This document shows positions 16,821-26,633 of a stretch of 64,000 bases of DNA, piece after piece. The DNA is taken from contig NZ_CP072142.1 in assembly GCF_019355555.1 (NCBI RefSeq), positions 1,282,698 through 1,346,697 on the forward strand, in the 5' to 3' direction. Both the position numbers and the translations under genes were made by a program. Numbering within the stretch: the stretch's first letter is position 1; every line of letters starts with the position of its first letter. This DNA is from Rhizobium sp. L51/94 (GTDB lineage Bacteria > Pseudomonadota > Alphaproteobacteria > Rhizobiales > Rhizobiaceae). The notes below the pieces were generated by a model. The model did not search any database, was not told the DNA's origin, and worked only from the letters and a program-made list of their open reading frames with translations.

Positions 16821-17843
16821 TTACGGTTGGCCACTGCCGCCGGCTGCCCCGTACACCTGACCAGTCGCATAGCTCGCATCGGCCGCGGCGAATTGGACGT
16901 AGATTGACGCCAATTCGGCAGGCTGGCCGGGCCGGCCAAGCGGGGTGTTGCCGCCGAAGGACATGAGTTTGACTTGCGTGGCACCTCCACTTACCTGCAA
17001 CGGTGTCCAGATCGGTCCAGGGGCGACGCCATTGACACGGATGCCTTTCGGGCCGAGCTGTTTTGCCATCGACTTGGTGAAGGACATCATCGCAGCCTTC
17101 GTCATCGCGTAATCGACCAGGTCTTCGGATGGGTCGTAAGCCTGTTCCGACGTTGTCTGAATAATAGCCGATCCTTCTGGCAGATGCGGAAGCGCCGCCT
17201 TTGTCAGCCAAAACATCGCATAGAGATTGGTCTTCATCGTTGCATCAAAATCTTCGCTGGAGAGATCGAGAAGCGACGGGCGCTGTTGTTGTCGACTGGC
17301 GTTGTTGACGAGGATATTGAGCCCACCAAGCTGGCGCACTGCCTCCTCGACAATCTTGCCACAACGCGCTTCGTCCCGGATGTCGCCGGGTAGCGCCACT
17401 GCTACTCTACCCTCTCGTTTAATGAGCTCTATGACTTGACGGGCATCAGGCTCCTCATCGGGCAGATAGCTGATTGCAACGTCTGCACCTTCACGCGCGA
17501 ACGCTATGGCTGCCGCGCGCCCCATGCCGGAATCTCCCCCGGTGATCAGGGCCTTGCGGCCGGCAAGACGTCCCGATCCCTTGTAGCTAGTCTCGCCATG
17601 ATCTGGCTTGGGATCCATCTTGCTAGCGAGGCCAGGCCAAGGCTGCGTCTGTGATTTGAACGGTGGCTTTGGATAGAGCTCTGTCGGGTTGCTGATTTTC
17701 ACCTCAGTCGGATTTGCGGTAGATGGTTGCGCCGCGTTTGTTTGGCGTGATGCCAAAGCCACAGTGGCTACGACTGCAGTAGCACCGCCTACGACGGCCC
17801 GGCGGGATAATTTTGGTGGCGACGTCTCGGCACGCTTGGTCAT
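16821..17843 (-). CDS. SDR-family oxidoreductase with an N-terminal Tat-like signal
   Basis: 340 residues from the ATG at 17843, with AAGGA 7 bases upstream. The N-terminus has a twin-arginine motif (KLSRRAVVGGATAVVATVAL), suggesting export in folded form. A short-chain dehydrogenase fold follows, with the NAD(P) motif TGGDSGMGRA, NNAS, the catalytic serine and YAMTK (Y-x-x-x-K). The family includes the stress-related YdaD/YhdF/GsiB-neighbour oxidoreductases of unknown substrate. Its 3' end borders the Tn3 remnant, yet the C-terminus (GQVYGAAGGSGQP) is complete. Confidence 0.88.
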   Translation of the reverse strand: MTKRAETSPPKLSRRAVVGGATAVVATVALASRQTNAAQPSTANPTEVKISNPTELYPKPPFKSQTQPWPGLASKMDPKPDHGETSYKGSGRLAGRKALITGGDSGMGRAAAIAFAREGADVAISYLPDEEPDARQVIELIKREGRVAVALPGDIRDEARCGKIVEEAVRQLGGLNILVNNASRQQQRPSLLDLSSEDFDATMKTNLYAMFWLTKAALPHLPEGSAIIQTTSEQAYDPSEDLVDYAMTKAAMMSFTKSMAKQLGPKGIRVNGVAPGPIWTPLQVSGGATQVKLMSFGGNTPLGRPGQPAELASIYVQFAAADASYATGQVYGAAGGSGQP

Positions 17844-18195
17844 TGCATATTCCTTTTTTGAGTCACGGGACAACCAGTTATGAGCCGTTCCGTTCCAGGG
17901 CTCCGTCATCAGGCATTTAATCGGGACATAGTTGGGAAATAGCAGGGATACCAAAACCCCGAGTGGTCATTTACGGGTGCGGGCGCTCGATCTTAAAGGG
18001 TGGGCAGCTCTGCAGCTTGGCTTAAGTTGGTGCTGTATTCGATCACCGCCGGCGACATCCAAGCCAAGAAGCGGCCGTCTTCATGCCGGCGCGGTAGCGG
18101 GTTCGGCGCAAAGCTTTGGCCGTCCGGACCGAGGCCAGAAGGTCTGACGACGCTAGCTCTTGAGCACGAGTGCAATAAACATAAGGTCGGGATCT
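17844..18195. other. Spacer with no recognised gene
   Basis: The 352 bases between the SDR start and the LysR stop have no convincing coding region. A minus-strand frame (17993-18199) without a good ribosome binding site contains NPLPRRHEDGRFLAWMSPAV, which could be the tail of a lost gene, but I cannot assign it. Confidence 0.4.
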
Positions 18196-19110
18196 TCATA
18201 GTAAAAGCCGCTTAGCACCAGCGACTTCCGCCCTGACCTCGTTCGACACTAAGTCCACAAAAGCACGGACTTTCGGCACACGAAAACGGCTTGCTGGCCA
18301 TAACATCGTCAGGACCCCGTTACGGTCGACCTCATTTTCAAGAATGCAGCGTAGCCGTCCGTTTGCCAGCCCTTCTCGCACGAGAAATTCCGGAAAACAT
18401 CCGATACCCCCGCCGCGCTGAGCTAGATCGAGGAGCGGGTCGATGACGCTTGCGCTCAGACTAACCGGCACCTGCTGTCCCGGCGCAGATTTCAACGGCC
18501 ACGGGGCTATCCGTCCGGACGAAAATTTTTGGCGTAGGCAGACATGGTCAAAAAGCTCCCGTGGCGCTCTCGGCTCTCCGTGCTTCTCCAGGTAGCTGGG
18601 TGCTGCCACAAGGAGCCAGGTAAAGCTACCGAGGGTTTTGTGAAGCAGCCGGGAGTCTCCGGTGTCCCCGGTCCGGATCACAACGTCGAAACCTTCCTCG
18701 ACAACGTCGACGATGCGATCGCTATAGTCCAGATCGAGTTCGACGTGTGGGTACTCGGCGACAAACGCCGCGAGCGCTCTGGTAAAGAGCGAGCCGGTCA
18801 AAGGAAGGCTGACGCGCAACTTGCCACGTGGGCTTCCCGCCGCTTCCGCCAACTCTGCTTCTCCGGCGTGAAGTTCTTCCAGCATCCTGCGGGCGCGGAC
18901 CAGGAAGATGGCGCCCGACTCGGTCAGCGAGATGGTGCGGGTCGTTCGATGGAACAGCGTCGTCGCCAATTGTCCCTCCAGCCGCGCAATGGCCTTGCCG
19001 ATTGCCGAGGAGGAAAGTCCGAGCTCCTGGGCCGCCAGTTTGAAACTTCGGGTGTCGGCTGCGGCCACGAACGCTCGGAGCGAGGCAAGACTATCGACGG
19101 GCTCTGCCAT
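18196..19110 (-). CDS. LysR-family transcriptional regulator
   Basis: 304 residues, a normal LysR length. The N-terminal winged helix-turn-helix is clear (LASLRAFVAAADTRSFKLAA, LSSSAIGKAIARLEGQLATT). The effector domain follows (SGRIAPWPLKSAPGQ late in the protein). It is divergent from the Old Yellow Enzyme gene with a 96-base shared promoter region, the classic arrangement for a LysR regulator and its target. The inducer is unknown; electrophiles or quinones are plausible given the target enzyme. Confidence 0.92.
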   Translation of the reverse strand: MAEPVDSLASLRAFVAAADTRSFKLAAQELGLSSSAIGKAIARLEGQLATTLFHRTTRTISLTESGAIFLVRARRMLEELHAGEAELAEAAGSPRGKLRVSLPLTGSLFTRALAAFVAEYPHVELDLDYSDRIVDVVEEGFDVVIRTGDTGDSRLLHKTLGSFTWLLVAAPSYLEKHGEPRAPRELFDHVCLRQKFSSGRIAPWPLKSAPGQQVPVSLSASVIDPLLDLAQRGGGIGCFPEFLVREGLANGRLRCILENEVDRNGVLTMLWPASRFRVPKVRAFVDLVSNEVRAEVAGAKRLLL

Positions 19111-19206
19111 AAACCACCTTTCTTCCGCAATGATCGGAACTGTAGCCTATAAATATTTTGCGCGACAGGCATTATTAAGATGGTCAGTTGGAAACGAGGA
19201 CACCGC

Positions 19207-20337
19207 ATGACAGATCTTTTCACCCCATTCAATCTTTCCGGATCGCAGCTTGCCAACCGGGTGGTCATGGCACCGATGACCCGCTCGCGCGCTCCACACG
19301 ATGCTGCCGACGCGACAATCGCCCTCTATTACGCACAGCGTGCCACAGCCGGGTTGATTGTCAGCGAGGGCACTCCGATTTCGCGTGAGGGTCAGGGCTA
19401 TCTCTTCAATCCCGGCATCTTCACGCCCGAGCAGATTGCCGGCTGGCGTCTGGTGACACAGTCCGTGCGTGCCGTGGGCGGCCGGATGTTCGCTCAGATA
19501 TGGCATGTCGGCCGTGTGTCCCACCCTTCGATCCAGGCAGGTGGCATCGATCCCGTCAGCGCCAGCTCGAAAATCGCCAAAGGCGCGACCGCCTTTGGAT
19601 ACGATGAGAACGGCATTCCGGCCATTATCGAAACAACGAAACCACGCCAGCTTTCGACAGAGGAGGTCGAGCGTGTTGTTGGCGACTTCGCCAATGCCGC
19701 CAGCAACGCCATTGAAGCAGGCTTCGACGGCATCGAAATCCACGGTGCCAACGGCTACTTGCTCGAGCAGTTCCTCAACCCCGAGGTCAACGATCGCAAG
19801 GACCGCTACGCCGCCGACACGATGGAAAACCGTCTGCGGTTCGCGCTCGAAGTTGTGGATGCCACCATCTCCCGGATCGGCCGCGAGCGTGTTGCAATCC
19901 GCCTGTCGCCCTTTGGCAAGCTATTCGACATGCCGCATCACGGTGAGATCGAGGAGACCTACTCGGCACTGGCCGCGGCGCTTGGCGAACGGCGCATCGC
20001 CTACATCCATATCATGGACCAATCGGGCTACGTCGGAGGCGAGGACACCAAGGGAGAGACGGTCTCTGACAGCATCGTTCGTCTGCTCGGCGACTTCCGC
20101 AAGAGCCTTCCCGCCACGGCGTTGATCCTGGCTGGCAACATGACACGCGCGCGCGCCGACAAGCTGATCGCAGACGGCACGATCGATCTGGCCGCGTTCG
20201 GCCAGCCGTTCATCTCCAATCCGGACCTCGTGGCCCGGCTGCGAAATGACTGGCCGCTGACCCCACCGGATCGCACTACCTATTACGGTGGCGATGCGCA
20301 CGGTTACATCGATTACCCGCCCTATGCCGCCGCGTGA
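19207..20337 (+). CDS. Old Yellow Enzyme-family alkene reductase (NemA/XenB-like)
   Basis: 376 residues from the ATG at 19207 with a GAGGA ribosome binding site; an upstream ATG at 19180 is less likely. FMN beta/alpha-barrel motifs are present: MAPMTRSRAPHDAADATIAL, the WHVGRVSHP active-site segment, EIHGANGYLLEQFLNPEVND and AFGQPFISNPDL. These enzymes use NAD(P)H to reduce activated C=C bonds, nitro groups and N-ethylmaleimide-type electrophiles. Divergent from the LysR gene, which probably controls it. Confidence 0.93.
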   Translation: MTDLFTPFNLSGSQLANRVVMAPMTRSRAPHDAADATIALYYAQRATAGLIVSEGTPISREGQGYLFNPGIFTPEQIAGWRLVTQSVRAVGGRMFAQIWHVGRVSHPSIQAGGIDPVSASSKIAKGATAFGYDENGIPAIIETTKPRQLSTEEVERVVGDFANAASNAIEAGFDGIEIHGANGYLLEQFLNPEVNDRKDRYAADTMENRLRFALEVVDATISRIGRERVAIRLSPFGKLFDMPHHGEIEETYSALAAALGERRIAYIHIMDQSGYVGGEDTKGETVSDSIVRLLGDFRKSLPATALILAGNMTRARADKLIADGTIDLAAFGQPFISNPDLVARLRNDWPLTPPDRTTYYGGDAHGYIDYPPYAAA

Positions 20338-20714
20338 ACTGTTTCTCGAGGTCGGATCACGTCCGGCCTCTTGTGACTGCCGCGGGAGGGGCCAATATTG
20401 TATCTGAAAGTCCCCAGCCACGGGCGCTCGCCAAACTCCTCAACCTACGGGTGTACGCTCTCGGCATCCGCATGATGCGCAAAGCCTGACGCAAGTTCTA
20501 ACGATTAAGCCTGAGGCAGAGGCCTGAATGAGGCAACCGCATCAAATATCACAAATGGCAAATAGCGTTGGCGACAGAATGAAGGAGCCCGCAACAGCGG
20601 TTCAATTCGATTAGCAACGTCGAACCGGCGGGATCCTTCTTTGATAGTCATCCTAGACACCTGCCCATGAGTGCGCTTTTCTGCAGTTGAGTTCCGAGGC
20701 AAAAAGGAAAAGAT
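20338..20714. other. Spacer with a weak hairpin after the alkene reductase gene
   Basis: A stem of 9 bases with one G-U pair (20348-20356 with 20362-20370) lies 11 bases after the alkene reductase stop and may be its terminator, although no T-run follows directly. The rest of the 377 bases shows no coding region I can support. Confidence 0.35.
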
Positions 20715-22256
20715 ATGGCGGACGTCATTATGGCAACGGGTTCGGCGTGCGCAGTCGGTGTGAATTCTCCAAAGAATGGAATTGGCGGCGACGGGAGGCA
20801 GAGTGATGACCCGCATGGCTTTAGGGACGCTCTCGACCGATCGGCAAGTGATCAGGATGGCAAAAACCTGACGACGCCGACAACGGGCGATGCAAAGGCC
20901 ATCGCTGCAGGAAGCGCATCAGGCGATCAAAATCAGGCGAATGCAGCGTCGTTGGCAGTGCCGTCAGTTGCAGTGCAATGGCCCGGCAATGACAGCGTGA
21001 ATGCTTCCGCGCAATTTCTCGCCGCGGCAGCCAACGCCGTCAACGACCAGACATCCAGAGCCTCGGTGAAACCGGGCGATCTTGAGGCAACTTCGCCACT
21101 TGGACTTGCCCAGCAATTGGCCGATGTCGTTGCCGGCGCGGCGACAGGCGAGCCAGCCACACCCGTCAAAGGTGACATTCCGGGCGTCAAGGGCAGCAAA
21201 AGCGGCGCTGCCTCCGACGATAACAAGGACGCCGATGCCAATGCATCAGACGCCAGTGTCGCCAGCGGCGCGGTGGCTGACGTGCTGTCGCTGCTCGGAG
21301 CCAGTTTGTCGGCCGCCGTCATCCCCGCACAGACCTCAGCCAGCGTCCTTGCCGCAGCCGGGCAGCTCCACACCGGCAATGGCAAGATCGATCCCGGCGC
21401 GGCCTCTGTTGCAAATGCGCTTCCGGCCGACGCCGCGGACGACAGCGGCGACGCCGTTGCCGTAGGCATGGCGATGCTGGCGCCGTCAATGGGCAGCGCT
21501 GGTCAGGGCAATGCCGTTGCCGGCACATCTACCGACGGTGACGCCCCCGTAACGTTCAACGTCGATCGGGCGAGTGGCAAGGTACAGTCGCTGGATCTCT
21601 CAGCGAGCCGGAATGCGGACGATACGCCTCAGCTCGACATCAAATCGGCAAGCGGCGACACCGGGGCCACCGTCACTGTCCTCGACTCCCGACGCTTCGT
21701 CGGCCTCGCCGATGGCTCGAATTCGGCACTGGTCGCCAATTCACTGACGGGCAACAAGGACTGGGCGGCGGCCATGCAGCCTAATGCGGCGCTGACCGGA
21801 GCATCGGCGACGACCAGTGCCAGCAAAATTATGAACACTCTGAAAATTCAGATGAATCCGGATAACCTCGGGATCGTCACCGCGACCATGCGGCTCTCGG
21901 GCGAGCAGCTTTCCGTCGATCTCAAGGTCCATTCCGCTGAGGCCTACAGGCAGCTCAGCAACGACCAGAGCGCGATGATCGATTCACTGCGCCAGCAGGG
22001 CTACAGCGTCGATCGCATGACCGTGACCTACACAGCGCCGGACACATCGAGCAACAACCAGCAGAGCCCCCAGGGTCAGCAGCAGCAACAACCCGGCACA
22101 AGCCAGGGGCAGGGCAGCGATGGCCAGGCTCGCAGACAGAATTCAGGACGACAGGCCGGTGATCAAGATGGTATCTCGCGCGCAGGCAACGTGGGTACGG
22201 ACGATAGCGTTGCTGGCGGTGCTCAGCGAGCTCGTGCCGGGGGCGTCTATCTCTGA
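20715..22256 (+). CDS. fliK: FliK-like flagellar hook-length control protein, orphan copy
   Basis: 513 residues. The ATG at 20715 follows AAGGAAAAGAT. Most of the protein is low-complexity and rich in Ala, Asp, Ser and Gly, with no signal peptide. The conserved Flg_hook domain is near residues 370-450 (TLKIQMNPDNLGIVTATMRL, SVDLKVHSAEAYRQLSNDQS), followed by a Gln-rich tail. FliK is secreted through the flagellar type III apparatus and acts as a ruler for hook length. In rhizobia the equivalent gene lies in the main flagellar cluster; here there is no other motility gene nearby. Confidence 0.78.
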   Translation: MADVIMATGSACAVGVNSPKNGIGGDGRQSDDPHGFRDALDRSASDQDGKNLTTPTTGDAKAIAAGSASGDQNQANAASLAVPSVAVQWPGNDSVNASAQFLAAAANAVNDQTSRASVKPGDLEATSPLGLAQQLADVVAGAATGEPATPVKGDIPGVKGSKSGAASDDNKDADANASDASVASGAVADVLSLLGASLSAAVIPAQTSASVLAAAGQLHTGNGKIDPGAASVANALPADAADDSGDAVAVGMAMLAPSMGSAGQGNAVAGTSTDGDAPVTFNVDRASGKVQSLDLSASRNADDTPQLDIKSASGDTGATVTVLDSRRFVGLADGSNSALVANSLTGNKDWAAAMQPNAALTGASATTSASKIMNTLKIQMNPDNLGIVTATMRLSGEQLSVDLKVHSAEAYRQLSNDQSAMIDSLRQQGYSVDRMTVTYTAPDTSSNNQQSPQGQQQQQPGTSQGQGSDGQARRQNSGRQAGDQDGISRAGNVGTDDSVAGGAQRARAGGVYL

Positions 22257-22645
22257 CACTTTGACCACGCCTTGACCAAATGTTGCCTGGCAGTCGAGTG
22301 GTCGGCTCATCTACACTTCGCAGGTAGCGAGCGTTACACAAGTTTGACCGCACATCAAGCCTGCGATCTTCAGCCGATGTCGTGTCGCCCGTCGCAACAA
22401 GGTCGGAACGGTCGCGAGTGACCATCGAGAGTGGAGCGCCGGTGATTGTTGCAGAGTTGCCGGCACTCCAGCCACTGGCGCAACTGCCCTCCAACAAAAG
22501 CCGCAAAATTTTCATGGCAGCATCTCCTTTCGATCCTAATGAAAATCGAGAAGGGCAACCGCCGCAAGCTATTTAAGCGGCTCTGAGTCCGGGCGACACG
22601 CGTGGCCCTGGCAATTGGGCGCATAGAATGCGCCCAATTTTGGCA
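22257..22645. other. Convergent spacer between fliK-like and fasciclin genes
   Basis: Contains the strong hairpin at 22614-22642. On the minus strand an ATG at 22515 has a good AAAGGAGA site and opens a frame beginning MKILRLLLEGSCASGW, which runs antisense into the end of the fliK-like gene. I do not recognise it and doubt it is a full gene. Confidence 0.35.
22614..22642. terminator. Strong bidirectional hairpin terminator
   Basis: A perfect 12-base stem (AATTGGGCGCAT, 22614-22625, with ATGCGCCCAATT, 22629-22640) has a 3-base loop, and TTTT follows on the plus strand. It sits 3-4 bases beyond the fasciclin stop and between two convergent genes. It is a good intrinsic terminator for the fasciclin gene and possibly a backstop for the plus strand. 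Confidence 0.75.
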
Positions 22646-23203
22646 CTACATCTTTGGCAGAAGTACCTTGTCGATGACGTGGATGACACCATTCGACTGC
22701 TTCACGTCAGCGATGGTGACAGTAGCGGCCGTCCCGTTTTCATCCGTCAGGGTGAGCTTGCCCATGTCTTCCTTTGCCGTGAGCACGCAGCCTCCGACGG
22801 TTTTGATGTTGTGGCTGCCGCCGTCGTCCTTGATCATCTTTTCGACGGTCGCCGCCATGGCGTCGGCAGCAACCACGTGGCAGGTCAGGATCTTGACCAG
22901 CTTGTCCTTATTCTCAGGCTTCAGGAGCGTGTCGACCGTACCTGCCGGCAGAGCCGCCAAGGCTTCGTTGGTTGGTGCGAAGACGGTGAAAGGCCCTTTA
23001 CCTTCCAGGGTTTCGACGAGGCCCGCCGCTTTGACGGCTGCAACCAGTGTCGTATGGTCCTTTGAGTTGACAGCGTTTTCGACGATGTTTTTGTCAGCAT
23101 ACATTGCCGCGCCACCAACCATTGGGTTTTCGGCATGTGCCAGCATGGTGCCTGCTGCAAGCGTAGCCGCGACTGCGACTATGCGTAGTGTGGACTTGAT
23201 CAT
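22646..23203 (-). CDS. Secreted fasciclin (FAS1) domain protein
   Basis: 185 residues. GGGAAGAATTCC precedes the ATG. Signal peptide to about residue 24 (AAGTMLAHA). A single FAS1 domain follows, with the H1/H2 motifs GPFTVFAPTNEALAALPAGT and the NGVIHVIDKVLLP end. FAS1 domains mediate adhesion and protein-carbohydrate contacts outside the cell; in rhizobia related proteins have been tied to symbiosis and cell surface. The gene is monocistronic, with its own terminator. Confidence 0.93.
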   Translation of the reverse strand: MIKSTLRIVAVAATLAAGTMLAHAENPMVGGAAMYADKNIVENAVNSKDHTTLVAAVKAAGLVETLEGKGPFTVFAPTNEALAALPAGTVDTLLKPENKDKLVKILTCHVVAADAMAATVEKMIKDDGGSHNIKTVGGCVLTAKEDMGKLTLTDENGTAATVTIADVKQSNGVIHVIDKVLLPKM

Positions 23204-24000
23204 GGAATTCTTCCCGGTTTTTCTGGCCCCTCGAATAAAGGCCTCTCCCTAACGCCGATGGCGCGTATCCGTCATGGATACAGCGATAGCTACGGCCCTT
23301 CGCTAACAATGGTTTCAAAGCAAATATGAAATTTTGACGACACACGAACGCAGCACTGAGAGCGAATTTTTTGTTGCTCGACAAGTCCACCCTCGTTACG
23401 GCACACGTGTGAAGGTCGCGCGATGGAGATTGCCTTAAGCCGGCGTCGCCGAATGGGAAGACATAGGGATCAAGCACGACGTCTCCAAGTCGACGAGTCC
23501 GATCACCTAACGAAAACCGCACTGTTGCTCTCATCTTGGCATCTTTACCGTTGATCCCTGTTTCGCAACTGTGCTTTTGCGATACCGCGGCTGCGCGGCA
23601 ACTGGCCCGCCCTGCATTTCTGTCCGCCATGAAGGTGTTTCTGCAAATGTTGCGATTATCGCTCTCGGAATGGTCATCGCATTCCTGGTGTGCTGCGGCT
23701 GACGTGGCAAAAGTGAGAGCGTCGGGGATGGGACGTGCGGACCCTGATGTTTCCGCTTCTGAAGTAAGCGTATAATGACGGCACAGAACGTCCTCGATGA
23801 AGCCACGAAACGATCGTCGTAAGGGCAAATGCCCTGCATATCTGTCAAGATAGACTGAGATAATAACCAAGGTATTTCTTAACAAACTCGGAGAATTTCG
23901 GCCGGGATATGCATGAACGGCATAAGACTCATTGCTCATTCCAAGGCTATTCAATAAATCGATAACGGTTGACCGTCGATCTGAAAAGGAAAAAGATCAT
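23204..24000. other. Long spacer with no supported gene
   Basis: 797 bases. Several overlapping open frames occur on the minus strand, but none has a good ribosome binding site together with a recognisable protein. It must hold the promoters of the fasciclin and XRE genes. Confidence 0.4.
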
Positions 24001-24414
24001 TTGACCGCGAGTTCGAAACAACCAGATCCGGTCGATATTGAGGTCGGGAGGCGCATTAAGCTGCAGCGCAGGATCAAGGGAATGAGCCAGACTGTCTTGG
24101 CTGATGGTTTGTTCGTCACGTTCCAGCAAGTGCAGAAATATGAGAAGGGGTCCAACCGCGTCAGTGCCAGTCGTATGAGCAACATCGCTCGGATCCTCGA
24201 AGTCCCCGTCTCTTATTTTTTTGAAGGAAATGAGCCGCAGCCTGATCACGACGATGGCGATGCGATATCCCCGCTCAGGGACTTGACGCAATTCGTTGCC
24301 ACCATTGAAGGCAGCAATCTCAACCGTGCGTTCTCAAGCATCCGATCGTCAGAAATCAGAAAGCGCATCATAGGACTTGTCGCAGCGCTGGCAAAGGACC
24401 ACGCTGAAGATTGA
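24001..24414 (+). CDS. Small XRE-family transcriptional regulator
   Basis: 137 residues from a TTG at 24001, preceded by AAAAGGAAAAAGATCAT. A TTG at 23932 would add 23 residues without family resemblance. The helix-turn-helix spans about residues 14-70: VGRRIKLQRRIKGMSQTVLA, VTFQQVQKYEKGSNRVSASR, then EVPVSYFFEG. The rest is a short helical tail. Many rhizobial relatives of this size exist, including PraR-like regulators linked to attachment and quorum sensing. It is the last regulator before the exopolysaccharide locus, though any control of it is inference. Confidence 0.85.
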   Translation: MTASSKQPDPVDIEVGRRIKLQRRIKGMSQTVLADGLFVTFQQVQKYEKGSNRVSASRMSNIARILEVPVSYFFEGNEPQPDHDDGDAISPLRDLTQFVATIEGSNLNRAFSSIRSSEIRKRIIGLVAALAKDHAED

Positions 24415-25140
24415 TTGCTAAAGCACCCACCGAGTGTGTCGTCGATAATCATCGCCATTCGTCCGATACGGCAGGCTACTCCACAGCCTGTCGCCGACAT
24501 TGGCGGCGTGACGGGGCTTTGTCTTACCAATGAATAAACTTTCGCGGAGAATACCGTAATTCGACATGTGAGGCCACTTACCTGCGGACAGTCCACGCTG
24601 ACGGTACGAAAGAATGGTTCCATTGGGACCACAAAGGTTCTCGCATCCATTTAAGGATGACGATCTCGCCGACTTCGGTGAAACTCTGCCGCGCATTGGG
24701 CAAAGTTTAAAGGTTGGCAGCAGCGAGCGTAACAGGCCAAGGTCGCCCATCGACGCGCGAGGTGCAGGATTTACAGGATTTACAGGATTTACAGGATTTA
24801 CAGGATAAAATTATCGGGCGGAACCCTTCGCAGTACAACCCAATAAATTGTCTTCAAGAGTTAGAAATCTGCCAGCAATCGGCATGCTGGAACACTCAAT
24901 ATCATATCAAAACGTGTCATTTGATCTGAAAAAACTGGCAATACTATTCGGAAATATTCCGCCGAAAGGCAAACCAATATATAAGATGAATGCGCTTTCA
25001 TCTTTATTGCATAATCCTTCGGGATAGTTAAATAAATTTCTCAGGTGCACAGATTTTATGTAGACGGTGCAATTTCATTTATATACCTTCGAGAACGTTT
25101 CTTCATTCGTCGCAATCGTTCATCTGTATTTGGATAAAAT
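24415..25140. other. Spacer before the exopolysaccharide locus
   Basis: 726 bases without a gene I can support. It contains the 9-base tandem repeat at 24765-24806. From about 24900 it becomes markedly AT-rich and includes a short symmetric site CGGAA-ATA-TTCCG (24949-24961). This composition shift marks the left edge of the exopolysaccharide locus. Confidence 0.45.
24765..24806. repeat. Tandem 9-base repeat (CAGGATTTA), about 4.7 copies
   Basis: Four exact copies of CAGGATTTA followed by CAGGAT. Because the unit is a multiple of three, any frame through it stays open; one plus frame ending at 24808 would carry a repeated Gly-Phe-Thr tail. The unit is far too short and has no spacers, so it is a microsatellite, not CRISPR. 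Confidence 0.95.
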
Positions 25141-26379
25141 ATGGTATATATATATGATAGCTTCAAGACTTTCTATCCAGCCAAGGTAATACGCGCACGA
25201 TCTATAGATGATGTCATTCGCGCTGTATCTTATGCGACATCTTCTGGTTTGAAAATTCGGCCTATGGGCCTTGGATACTCTTGGTCTGAACACTCTTTCA
25301 CAAAAGGAATTTCTCTGCAATTGGATGGATTGCGAAGGCTCTGTGTCATCGATAGGGCTGCAAAGACCATAACGGTCGACGCCGGCGTGCGCATGGGCGA
25401 TATTACACGCGCGCTCGGTCGGCGAAACCTGTGTCTACCATCACTCGCTTTTCTTCCAGAAATGACCGCGGGCGGTGCGGTGGCGACGGCGACGCACGGC
25501 ACAAACCACCGGAGCGGTACAATGTCCGATTTCGTTGTGTCGATGGACGTCGTGCTTGCCTCCGGTGAGCTCAAGACTTTCGATAGAAAATTGGTGTCTG
25601 AGGCCGAGATGTGTGCGGCCAGGGTCTCAGTCGGCATGCTTGGGGTCATCACCAAAGTCGTTTTTCAAGCAATTGATATGCCGTGGGTCCGCTACACCAA
25701 ACTTGAGATCGACCTCGACGAATTTATGGCGACCCGCACTGCCGTGTTGTCGCGATACTCGCACGTCTGGGTCCACTGGTCGCTCGGCACAAACAAGATA
25801 AAGGTCGATTGCCTGGAAGAGCGGCAAGATAGGCATGAGGGCTTCAATCCCTATGTCAGCCATCGAAATGCAGTTTGGGAGCCAAGACGGCAGTCGATGC
25901 TGAGATCGATAATCCGCCCGGCTGTGCATTTGGCTCAAGACATAATACGCTCAAACGTGCCGGCGACAAAAGCACGATCAAAAAGTGACGTTCGGATCAG
26001 TATGCAATATTCGGTCGACACGAAGGACTGGGAGCGTGTTGTGGATCGTATCGCAGCAAGTCAATTTGCTAGCAGAAACTTCGGAAAAATTATGGAAATG
26101 AAATTCGTCAAGGGCAATAACCTGTCCTACCTTGGCCCAAATGCGGGCCAGGATGCTGTCTGTTTCAATATTTATTGGATGATTAAACGAAGCGAACAAG
26201 ATGAGATCCTGCGCCCTTTCGAGGATCTCATGCGCTCATTTTCAGCCCGACCACACTGGGGAAAAGATCACAAGATTCCGGACGAAGCCTATATGAGATC
26301 GGCGTTTCCTCAGTGGGAAGCATTCGATTGCGTCAGGCGCTCGCTGGACAAAAATGACCTCTTCACAACCATCCGTTAA
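25141..26379 (+). CDS. FAD-linked oxidase, aldonolactone oxidase (ALO/GULO) type
   Basis: 412 residues. The N-terminal FAD-binding PCMH domain is visible (IRPMGLGYSWS, VDAGVRMGDITRALGRRNLC, GGAVATATHGTNHRSGTMSD). The C-terminal domain ends with HWGKDHKIPD, near the HWxK motif of D-arabinono-1,4-lactone oxidases. The family oxidises sugar lactones or alditols with oxygen. The ATG at 25141 follows GGATAAAAT, a weak site. It is the first plus-strand gene of the AT-rich exopolysaccharide locus, so a sugar-modifying role is likely, but the substrate is unknown. Confidence 0.82.
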   Translation: MVYIYDSFKTFYPAKVIRARSIDDVIRAVSYATSSGLKIRPMGLGYSWSEHSFTKGISLQLDGLRRLCVIDRAAKTITVDAGVRMGDITRALGRRNLCLPSLAFLPEMTAGGAVATATHGTNHRSGTMSDFVVSMDVVLASGELKTFDRKLVSEAEMCAARVSVGMLGVITKVVFQAIDMPWVRYTKLEIDLDEFMATRTAVLSRYSHVWVHWSLGTNKIKVDCLEERQDRHEGFNPYVSHRNAVWEPRRQSMLRSIIRPAVHLAQDIIRSNVPATKARSKSDVRISMQYSVDTKDWERVVDRIAASQFASRNFGKIMEMKFVKGNNLSYLGPNAGQDAVCFNIYWMIKRSEQDEILRPFEDLMRSFSARPHWGKDHKIPDEAYMRSAFPQWEAFDCVRRSLDKNDLFTTIR

Positions 26380-26633
26380 CGCGGCGCGCGTCACCTTGCC
26401 TTCTACCGGGTGCCACATGGTTGTGACGGTCAGACTGTGTGATTTGATCGGCCAATTGTCTTTCAAGACAATATCGGTGGGGCCAGTTGTCAATTCCCAT
26501 CGCAACCAACAAGGGCTAAAGGTGGCTATTATCGAGCGCTTAACGGAGCACAGATGACATCCTCACCAGATTGGGAAGGAAAAAGATTTTGTCATGTGTC
26601 GTTGGAAATATTCGATCAGCACATTCAATCAGG

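Noticed and set aside
16344..16907. Single plus-strand gene of 187 codons
   Set aside because: The first 150 codons are a Tn3 transposase piece; the rest is antisense to the SDR gene, so the frame is an accidental fusion.
23094..23954. Minus-strand frame of 286 codons across the fasciclin upstream region
   Set aside because: It runs out of frame into the fasciclin gene, has mixed composition and resembles no protein family.
24765..24806. Possible CRISPR array
   Set aside because: The unit is 9 bases with no spacers and no cas genes occur in the window.
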